Shown one piece after another: positions 18,656-25,116 of a DNA stretch of 32,706 nucleotides. The notes below the pieces were generated by a model. It made no database searches, was not told where the DNA came from, and saw only the letters and a program-made list of their open reading frames with translations. The stretch spans positions 1 to 32,706 of the forward strand of contig CABROZ010000011.1 of the NCBI GenBank assembly GCA_902472795.1. The letters run 5' to 3'. The position numbers and the translations under genes are program-made. Position 1 is the first letter of the stretch. Each line of letters opens with the position of its first letter. The stretch is from an uncultured Bacteroides sp. Lineage in GTDB: Bacteria > Bacteroidota > Bacteroidia > Bacteroidales > Bacteroidaceae.

Positions 18656-20338
18656 ATGAAAAAATTAGCTTTGATTATAGCCGCATCCCTTACGTTGGGA
18701 GGATGCGATTTCCTGGACTTCGACGAATCACAGGGAAAGACCCAGGAAGAAGCCTATGGCTATTTCGACAACGTATTGGCCTTGGGCAATGCCGCTTACC
18801 GCTCACTTCCCAAAGACTTCGGAGACGATATAGGCGGTGCCCTGCGCGAGGCTGCTACCGACAATGCCGTATATACATGGGAAGACAATGCCGTATATGA
18901 CATCTACAACGACGTGTGGAGCCCGTTGAACCTGATTGATGACCAGTGGAGCAACTACTACAGCGTAATCTATGACATCAACATGTTCCTGCGCGACTAT
19001 TCAGAAGAGAACCTGGAACGCCACAAGTGGGACTCCAACTATCCGGACAACATCGAGAAAGCCCGCATGTCCTTACGCGAAGTAAGAGTGCTCCGTGCCC
19101 TTTATTACTTCGAGTTAGTGAAACGTTACGGCGATGTGCCCCTGCTTACCGAACCGATGGAACTGGATCAAATCAACAGCGTAACGAAAACCAAGGCTAC
19201 CGACATCCTGAACTTTGTAGCAACCGAATGCGCATCCGTAGCCGACGAGTTGCCGCTGAGCCATAACGACTTCTTCGGCGAAACAGGCCGTGTGACCAAG
19301 GGTGCCGCCCTTGCCATCCGTGCCCGTGCCCTGCTCTATGCAGCAAGCCCGCTGTTCTGCACCGGCGACGCCGCAGCCGCCTGGAAAGCCGCTGCCGAAG
19401 CTGCCCACGACGTGATTGCGATGAACTACTACCGGCTGCCCGCCATCGATGAAGATCCCTTATACGATCCAAACCTGGGTGATGCCGTGCTGAAGTCGCC
19501 GCAGCTGATTTTCGAAACACGTACCAGTGCCAGCCTGACTTTCGAAACCCGCAACCTGCCCATCGGCTTTGCCAATGGCACGAACAGCGGCAACACTCCG
19601 ACACAGAATCTCGTGGACGAGTTTGAAATGAAAGACGGAACCGCCTTCAGCTGGGACAACGCTACGCACGTACAGAACATGTACTACGACAAGGACGGCA
19701 ACCCGACGCGCGACTCGCGCTTCTACCGCACCGTACTTGCCAACGGCATGACGTTCATGAAAACCCAAATCGACACGTACGAAGGCGGCCGCTTCGGAGC
19801 ACCTATCACCGGTGCCACTCTGACCGGCTATTACCTGAAGAAGTTAATGAACGAAACCGTGGTACTGACACCGCCGAACACGGTCAGCAAGAGCCACCAC
19901 TATCCCACGTACCGTTATGCCGAGGTATTGCTGAACTATGCCGAAGCGCTGAACGAATGGCAAGGCCCCGACTATACCGACGCCAACTGTACCCTCTCCG
20001 CCCGTCAGGCTTTGAACCAGGTACGTCAGGCTGCAGGTATGCCCGATGTAAAAGGTGCAGGCGACCAGAACTCGTTCCGTACCGCCGTCCGTCACGAACG
20101 CCGCGTGGAACTGGCCTTCGAAGACCACCGTTTCTGGGACATTCGCCGCTGGAAGATCGGTAACGTCGTAGAGCAGATTTACGGAGTTCACATCCGCAAA
20201 AACGGTGCTAACTTCAATTACACCCGCCAACTGGTACAGAACCGTATCTGGGACGACAAGATGTATCTGTATCCCATTCCACAGAACGAAACGTTTATCA
20301 ATCCCAACCTGACCCAGAATCCCGGCTGGAACGATTGA
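18656..20338 (+). CDS. SusD/RagB-family surface glycan-binding lipoprotein (SusD2)
   Basis: A 560-residue SusD partner of SusC2. The lipobox is LGGC with Cys17, followed by acidic/aromatic residues (DFLDFDES). Family features: RMSLREVRVLRALYYFELVKRYGDVPLL-type helices (shortened here: REVRVLRALYYFELVKRYGD), VTKGAALAIRARALLYAASPLF, YRYAEVLLNYAEALNEW, RHERRVELAFEDHRFWDIRRW, and the terminal YLYPIPQNE...LTQNPGW. It is clearly different from SusD1 outside these hallmarks. The gene lies 27 bp ahead of the GH16 gene, so the binding protein, importer and GH16 are probably one functional set. Confidence 0.95.
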   Translation: MKKLALIIAASLTLGGCDFLDFDESQGKTQEEAYGYFDNVLALGNAAYRSLPKDFGDDIGGALREAATDNAVYTWEDNAVYDIYNDVWSPLNLIDDQWSNYYSVIYDINMFLRDYSEENLERHKWDSNYPDNIEKARMSLREVRVLRALYYFELVKRYGDVPLLTEPMELDQINSVTKTKATDILNFVATECASVADELPLSHNDFFGETGRVTKGAALAIRARALLYAASPLFCTGDAAAAWKAAAEAAHDVIAMNYYRLPAIDEDPLYDPNLGDAVLKSPQLIFETRTSASLTFETRNLPIGFANGTNSGNTPTQNLVDEFEMKDGTAFSWDNATHVQNMYYDKDGNPTRDSRFYRTVLANGMTFMKTQIDTYEGGRFGAPITGATLTGYYLKKLMNETVVLTPPNTVSKSHHYPTYRYAEVLLNYAEALNEWQGPDYTDANCTLSARQALNQVRQAAGMPDVKGAGDQNSFRTAVRHERRVELAFEDHRFWDIRRWKIGNVVEQIYGVHIRKNGANFNYTRQLVQNRIWDDKMYLYPIPQNETFINPNLTQNPGWND

Positions 20339-20365
20339 TACACTCCCAATCAAGATGTTTAACGA

Positions 20366-21955
20366 ATGAATATGAAGGAAATGACAAATAAAATACTCAT
20401 GAATCTGTTGATAGGAGGAGGCTTGCTGGCAAGCCTCGCCTCCTGCACGGACGAATCAATCTCCTTGAAGGATGTGAAATATCCTTTGTACGAGCGTCTG
20501 GATACGGCCGGTTACCAGGGCTACGAATTGGTATGGTCGGAAGAATTTGACCAGGACGGACGTCCCAACACTGCCTACTGGTCGTACGACGAAGGCTACA
20601 TGCGCAACCAAGAAGCGCAAGACTATCTGAAGGATGATCCCCGCACCTCACGGGTAGAAGGCGGAGACCTGATCATAGAAGCATTTAATGACCCGCACGA
20701 AGGCGTCAACAAGTGGACAGGCGAACCCTACCACTTCGACTATTCGTCGGCCGAACTGACAACCCAGGGCAAAGTGGACTTCCAGTACGGACGTTTGGAC
20801 ATCGCCGCCAAGATTCCGACAGGACGTGGCGTATGGCCCGCACTCTGGATGAGACCGACCAATGCACTCGAAGGCAAATATGCCGAAATAGACATCATGG
20901 AGTACGTATGGGGTAACACCGACGACCATCAGACGATCTACGCCACCCTGCATACGCAAGCCACCAACGACGGACTGGCCGAACGGTGGTCGGGCAACAC
21001 GAGCTCGCCTACGCTGGAATCGGGCTACCACCTCTATTCATTGGTGTGGGACGAAGAGAAAATCGAAGTCCTCTTCGACAACGAAGTGATTTGCACGGCC
21101 GAGAAAGAAGAGGGCATGAGCATCGATTACTGGCCCTTTGACCAACCATTCTACCTCATCATGAACATTGCCGTCGGTGGCGGATGGGGCGGTACATGGG
21201 GCATCGACGATACCATCTTCCCCAAGCAGATGAACGTGAAGTACATCCGTTACTACAAACCGGCAGAAGCAAGTACGCCCAGCGAAGGCGGCACAGTAGA
21301 TGAGGGCGCCGAATACGTCGTGAACGGAGGATTCGAAACCGACCTGGATGCTTCGATGCAGCCCAAAGTAGGTCCGCGTTCGGACATCGAATACGAAAAT
21401 GCACTGAACTTTGTCAACCGCTGGTGGGTGCTGAGCCACAACACTGCCGCCCTGACCATCGACACCACAACCGGTGCCGACGACACCAGCCGTTCGCTGA
21501 AGTACAGCAACAGCAAGTTGAACAACTGGTACAGTACCGACATGTCGATGTGTATCCAGAATGTGCCGGCCGGCAAATACACGCTCAGCTTCTGGGCAAA
21601 GAGCAATCAGGCTTCTACCCCATTGGCCGTGAACCTTGCCTTGTGCGAAACGCAGGACGACATGAAGTTGCTCTACAAATACTGGAAAGCATTGGTGAAG
21701 GAAAATGGTGAAACGGTAATCAAGCAAGTGGAACAAGGTGCCAGCGGCGACTTGTACTGCCTGACTTCGGAAACTGTCGGCACCGAATGGAAGCAATACT
21801 CCATCACATTGGACATCCCCGAGAACATCCTGCTGAAGCTGGTACTGAAGCCGCATACCTCGGGTACGCCCGGACTGAACTCGTACAAGCTCCAGACGCC
21901 GGCTACCGACCTGGAATTCTGGTTCGACGAGTTCTCGCTGAAAGAAAAGAAGTAA
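20366..21955 (+). CDS. GH16-family surface endo-glycanase with C-terminal carbohydrate-binding domain
   Basis: A 529-residue lipoprotein: lipobox LASC, Cys27, followed by TDES, consistent with export to the cell surface. The GH16 domain spans about 40-298: YELVWSEEFDQDGRPN, YSSAELTTQGKVDFQYGRLDIAAKIP, GVWPALWM, then the catalytic EIDIME at 174-179 (nucleophile Glu174, Asp176, acid/base Glu179), and AVGGGWGGTWG near the cleft. The signature fits laminarinase-like GH16, which also contains Bacteroides and Akkermansia endo-enzymes acting on poly-LacNAc/mucin O-glycans. Residues about 313-528 resemble a CBM4/9 jelly roll (VNGGFETD, AGKYTLSFWAKSN). It takes the slot where a surface glycan-binding protein usually follows susD, and may combine both roles. 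Substrate is open: keratan/poly-LacNAc or beta-1,3-glucan. Last gene before a strong terminator. Confidence 0.92.
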   Translation: MNMKEMTNKILMNLLIGGGLLASLASCTDESISLKDVKYPLYERLDTAGYQGYELVWSEEFDQDGRPNTAYWSYDEGYMRNQEAQDYLKDDPRTSRVEGGDLIIEAFNDPHEGVNKWTGEPYHFDYSSAELTTQGKVDFQYGRLDIAAKIPTGRGVWPALWMRPTNALEGKYAEIDIMEYVWGNTDDHQTIYATLHTQATNDGLAERWSGNTSSPTLESGYHLYSLVWDEEKIEVLFDNEVICTAEKEEGMSIDYWPFDQPFYLIMNIAVGGGWGGTWGIDDTIFPKQMNVKYIRYYKPAEASTPSEGGTVDEGAEYVVNGGFETDLDASMQPKVGPRSDIEYENALNFVNRWWVLSHNTAALTIDTTTGADDTSRSLKYSNSKLNNWYSTDMSMCIQNVPAGKYTLSFWAKSNQASTPLAVNLALCETQDDMKLLYKYWKALVKENGETVIKQVEQGASGDLYCLTSETVGTEWKQYSITLDIPENILLKLVLKPHTSGTPGLNSYKLQTPATDLEFWFDEFSLKEKK

Positions 21956-21985
21956 GAGAATCCTTGCTAAATCTATAAAACTGTT

Positions 21986-22030
21986 CGGGGCTTCTGTCCG
22001 AGGTATTTTCAGGCAGAAGCCCCGTTTTAT
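21986..22030 (+). terminator. Rho-independent terminator of the susC1-GH16 operon
   Basis: CGGGGCTTCTG (21986-21996) pairs perfectly with CAGAAGCCCCG (22014-22024) and is followed by TTTTATTC. Outer A/T bases (ATAAAAC and GTTTTAT) can extend the stem with a bulge. It lies 30 bp after the GH16 stop. Nothing is seen between here and the PL8 start except a weak TAACTTTA at 22186-22193. Confidence 0.9.
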
Positions 22031-22207
22031 TCTCTTTCCATTGCTGCTGCACGAAAGCTGCCGCCCCTGCCCGGTGCCCGCTTCTTTCCCTGCCCTCGCG
22101 AAGCGAAAACCGGTATGGCAAAAGCCTGCCCTGCAACAGACGTCCGCCGCCCGTCATCGAGCCGGACTTCCTCCTCATAACCCCCTAACTTTACAGACTA
22201 TAGTATC

Positions 22208-24415
22208 ATGAAACTGAAACAACTGATCGGACTGTCGGGGATCGCTTTGTCCCTGACCGCATTCCCCCCCATCGCTGCAGCCTGCAGCGACAGCCAGCCC
22301 GTTGAAGAACCCGCCATGCCCGACCCCGGCAAGGGACAGGAAGACGACGCCCTGAAGGCAACCTGCCAGACCATCCTGAGCCGGATCAAAACGGCCAACC
22401 TGCCCGCCAACGCCACCAACGCCGAGAAAAACGCCGCCAAATGGATGCAACAGATACGCGAAAACGGCTCCTTTGCCGACATCGACTATTCCGACCATTC
22501 CTTCAGCTGGACACCCGGAGCCCACCTGACCCGTGTGTATCAGATGGCACAGGCCTATGTACTGCCCGGAAACCGCTATTGCGGTGACACGACCCTGTAC
22601 AACCAGATTGTGCAGGCACTGACCTACTGGAATACCGTACATCCGGTTTGCGACAACTGGTACGAGAACCAGATTTCCGCTCCGCAGGACATGGGCACCA
22701 TCCTCGTACTGATGCGTTACGGCGCAACGACCCTCCCGGCAGAGCTGGAAAGCAGCATCCTCCAATACATGAAACAGACGGGAGGCGACCCGGCCGAACA
22801 GACCGGAGCCAACAAGACCGACATTGCCCTGCACTGGCTCTACAGAGGATGTCTGCAGGAGGACAAAGACGTGATAGACAAAGCGGTGCTCCATTCGTTC
22901 ATGCCACTGGCCTATGTGTCGGCCAACGAGGAAGGCGTGCAGTACGACCTCTCCTACTTCCAGCACGGGACGCAGCTCTACATCGGAGGCTACGCCCCCG
23001 TCATGCTGAACGGAGTGACCAAAGTGGCCGAATACACGGCCGGAACCGACTACAAGCTTTCGCCCAACCAGCTGAATGTGCTCTACAGGTTCATCAACGA
23101 CACGTACATGAAAAGCATCCGCGGACACGTGCAGTTCTACAACATCGTGGGCCGCAGCGTCAGCCGTCCCGGTGCCCTGAACTGCAGCAGCTTCGCCAAC
23201 CTCCTCGAAAAGATGAAGGACATAGACCCCGCACACACGTCCGAATACGACCGCCACATGGGCACCCTGAAGGGCGACGGCTACGGCTCGGCCGCCGAAA
23301 GCTTCACCCACTACTACATAGGCGACTGGAGCCTGTATCAGGGAAAGGACTGTTCGGTGGGCATACGCATGGCCTCGAAGCGCACCCGCAAGTGCGAGAA
23401 CGGCAACGGCGAGAACCTGAAAGGCTTCTTCATGAGCGACGGCTCCATGAACATCGCTACCGAAGGCGACGAATACCTCGACATCTTCCCCGTGTGGGAC
23501 TGGAACCGCGTGCCGGGCGTCACCAATCCGCAAATGTCGGAAATCCCCTTGGGAAAGGCCTGGGGAGAAGCCGGCGAATCGGACTTCTGCGGCGGACTGT
23601 CGGCCGGGAAGGAAGGACTGTCGGGCTTCAGCCTGTCGGCGGGCACGCACGGAGTCAGCCTGTCGGCCCGGAAAGCCTGGTTCTTCCTCGGAGGCAGAAT
23701 CGTGTGCTTGGGCAGCGGCATCACGACCGCGATGGCCGAAGAGGTCAACACCACCGTCAACCAGTGCCTGCTCAGGGGGAACGTGACCTATGCCGCCAAC
23801 GGCCTGCAGAACAGTGCCCCGGTCGGGACGCAGGTCACCGATGAAGCCATCGACTGGATCTGGCACGACAAGGTGGGCTACTTCTTCCCCGAAAAGCAGA
23901 AAGTATCCCTCAAGACCGAAAGCCGCAGCGGAAGCTGGTACGACATCAACAACACCAAGAGCAAGGACAAAGTCAGCAAAGACGTCTGCACCCTGTGGCT
24001 GAACCACGGCACAACGCCCGCCGACGCCACCTACAGCTACATCATCGTCCCCGGCATCGACAGCGAAAGCCGGATGCGCGACTACGATACGAAAAGTACC
24101 GAAATCGTGGCCAACACGAAAGACGTGCAAGCCGTGCGCGACGCAACCACCGGAACCATACAGGCCCTGTTCTACCGGAAAGGCAGCATCACGGCAGGCG
24201 GAATGAAGGTGACGGCCGACAACCCCTGCGCCCTCATGCTGCAAACGAATGCCGCCGGCGGCCTCGACCTCTACTTTGCCGATCCCTCGCACCAGTTGCG
24301 CAGCCTGACCGTCACCATCGACAAGAACAACAGTCGGGCGACATTCACGTACGATGCCTTTGCCGACGACAATGTATATAGAGGCAAGACGCACCAGGCA
24401 CAGCTGACATTCTGA
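22208..24415 (+). CDS. PL8-family polysaccharide lyase (chondroitin AC/hyaluronate lyase-like), lipoprotein
   Basis: A 735-residue PL8 lyase that would cleave glucuronate-containing glycosaminoglycans by beta-elimination. The signal peptide ends PIAAAC (Cys26), probably a lipoprotein. An (alpha/alpha) toroid (about 50-380) contains NWYENQIS, TGANKTD (Asn202) and QHGTQLYIGGY with His253 and Tyr262, exactly nine apart as in chondroitin AC lyase. GRSVSR supplies Arg316 and Arg320, also at family spacing. NGNGENLKGFFMSDG carries Glu402 and opens the beta-sandwich half. All catalytic positions known from the AC lyase (Asn, His, Tyr, two Arg, Glu) are therefore present. It stands 252 bp behind the GH16 gene, beyond a terminator, so it needs its own promoter (only a weak TAACTTTA is visible). 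Hyaluronan versus chondroitin preference is not decided by these motifs. Confidence 0.93.
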   Translation: MKLKQLIGLSGIALSLTAFPPIAAACSDSQPVEEPAMPDPGKGQEDDALKATCQTILSRIKTANLPANATNAEKNAAKWMQQIRENGSFADIDYSDHSFSWTPGAHLTRVYQMAQAYVLPGNRYCGDTTLYNQIVQALTYWNTVHPVCDNWYENQISAPQDMGTILVLMRYGATTLPAELESSILQYMKQTGGDPAEQTGANKTDIALHWLYRGCLQEDKDVIDKAVLHSFMPLAYVSANEEGVQYDLSYFQHGTQLYIGGYAPVMLNGVTKVAEYTAGTDYKLSPNQLNVLYRFINDTYMKSIRGHVQFYNIVGRSVSRPGALNCSSFANLLEKMKDIDPAHTSEYDRHMGTLKGDGYGSAAESFTHYYIGDWSLYQGKDCSVGIRMASKRTRKCENGNGENLKGFFMSDGSMNIATEGDEYLDIFPVWDWNRVPGVTNPQMSEIPLGKAWGEAGESDFCGGLSAGKEGLSGFSLSAGTHGVSLSARKAWFFLGGRIVCLGSGITTAMAEEVNTTVNQCLLRGNVTYAANGLQNSAPVGTQVTDEAIDWIWHDKVGYFFPEKQKVSLKTESRSGSWYDINNTKSKDKVSKDVCTLWLNHGTTPADATYSYIIVPGIDSESRMRDYDTKSTEIVANTKDVQAVRDATTGTIQALFYRKGSITAGGMKVTADNPCALMLQTNAAGGLDLYFADPSHQLRSLTVTIDKNNSRATFTYDAFADDNVYRGKTHQAQLTF

Positions 24416-24444
24416 ACACTTCCGCCAAGCCGCGCCCGCAAAAT

Positions 24445-24480
24445 CCGCTTCCCGCCGGGCAAATACATGCCCCGAAGCGG
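24445..24480 (+). terminator. Hairpin 30 bp after the PL8 gene
   Basis: CCGCTTC (24445-24451) pairs with GAAGCGG (24474-24480), with an inner GGGCA/TGCCC pairing. There is no T-run, so it may be an mRNA-stabilising or Rho-assisted end rather than a classical terminator. Confidence 0.4.
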
Positions 24481-24564
24481 CGCCAATGCGACAATCGGAC
24501 AAGGATTGTACAAATTCGTACCATTTGCGGACTATTGACGGACGTCGTTTCGCGCACTTCCGAC

Positions 24565-24572
24565 TACATTTG
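24565..24572 (+). promoter_or_regulatory. Candidate -7 element for the second PL8-like gene
   Basis: TACATTTG matches TAnnTTTG exactly. It would start a leader of about 530 nt before the ATG at 25117, containing the short ORF, hairpin and tandem array described separately. No properly spaced -33 TTTG is seen. Confidence 0.45.
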
Positions 24573-24672
24573 CACAAGTAGAAACAAGAAAAGCCCGCTG
24601 AACTCAGCCGGACGCGCCCGACGACCGGGCAGGCAGAAGCGCGGGCCAACAGATAAACAAGAAAAAAACGTA

Positions 24673-24717
24673 ATGCGAAACACAAAACTTCTGACCTTAA
24701 TCAAAAACAGACTTTAA
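24673..24717 (+). CDS. Possible 14-residue leader peptide
   Basis: A tiny ORF encoding MRNTKLLTLIKNRL, preceded by an A-rich stretch (AAGAAAAAAACGTA) of the kind found before Bacteroides start codons, and located between the candidate promoter and a hairpin. Too short to judge on composition; listed because of its position. Confidence 0.25.
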   Translation: MRNTKLLTLIKNRL

Positions 24718-24728
24718 TCAATTCTTGC

Positions 24729-24756
24729 CAGGGAGGGACCGGGAGGCTCCTCCCTG
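24729..24756 (+). promoter_or_regulatory. Leader hairpin after the putative leader peptide
   Basis: CAGGGAGG (24729-24736) pairs with CCTCCCTG (24749-24756). A second GGGAGG at 24741-24746 could compete for part of the same partner, so alternative folds are possible. It lies 11 bp after the short ORF. Confidence 0.35.
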
Positions 24757-24817
24757 CTTGGTGTTAAAGCGGGAAACACCCGAGGCGAAACGGGCCGACA
24801 CCAGACCCGATGTCACT

Positions 24818-24996
24818 GCACACAAGCGTGCAGCGTCACTGCAACCCGTTTGCAGTCGCACTGCAAACCCGTGTGCAGCGTTACTGCAAACCTGTTTGCA
24901 GCAGCTCTGCAACCTGCGTGCAGCAACTCTGCAACCTGCATGCAGCAACTCTGCAGCCTGTGTGCAGCCACCGTGCAGCCCGCAAGCAGCACTCCG
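24818..24996. repeat. Imperfect 22/23-bp tandem repeat array (8 units) in the leader of the PL8-like gene
   Basis: Units begin at 24818, 24841, 24863, 24886, 24909, 24931, 24953 and 24975. The typical unit starts GCAACCTGCRTGCAGCAACT and is 22 or 23 bp. Most units contain TGCA-N7/8-TGCA or a small inverted repeat such as GCAAACCTGTTTGC. The 22/23-bp step is not a multiple of three, so it is not a protein repeat. The sequence is unrelated to the array at 1-88 although the period is the same. Confidence 0.85.
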
Positions 24997-25116
24997 ACCT
25001 CGGGCACTTTCCGCAAAAATCACAGGGAAAACGGCCGAAAACCTCCGGCAACCGGACACTCCGACGCCCGCTGGCGGCCAATGAACAAACATTCAACCAT
25101 TAAAAACATACCGAAC

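Noticed and set aside
20366..21955. Calling the GH16 gene a laminarinase outright
   Set aside because: The EIDIME signature is shared by several GH16 specificities, and the locus lacks the GH3 or other beta-glucosidase genes expected of a laminarin PUL.
22175..24685. 836-codon open frame on the minus strand opposite the PL8 gene
   Set aside because: It lies antisense to a PL8 lyase with a signal peptide and a full catalytic set. The open frame is a by-product of C-rich third positions, has low-complexity Val/Gly/His composition and no recognisable domain.
24818..24996. CRISPR array
   Set aside because: Units are contiguous 22/23-bp imperfect repeats with no unique spacers, and no cas genes are in the window. 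The array at 1-88 fails for the same reasons.
24850..25116. N-terminal extension of the PL8-like protein through the tandem repeats
   Set aside because: The 22-bp period breaks codon periodicity, the translated Cys/Ala/Gln-rich stretch looks non-coding, and ATG 25117 starts a clean signal peptide.
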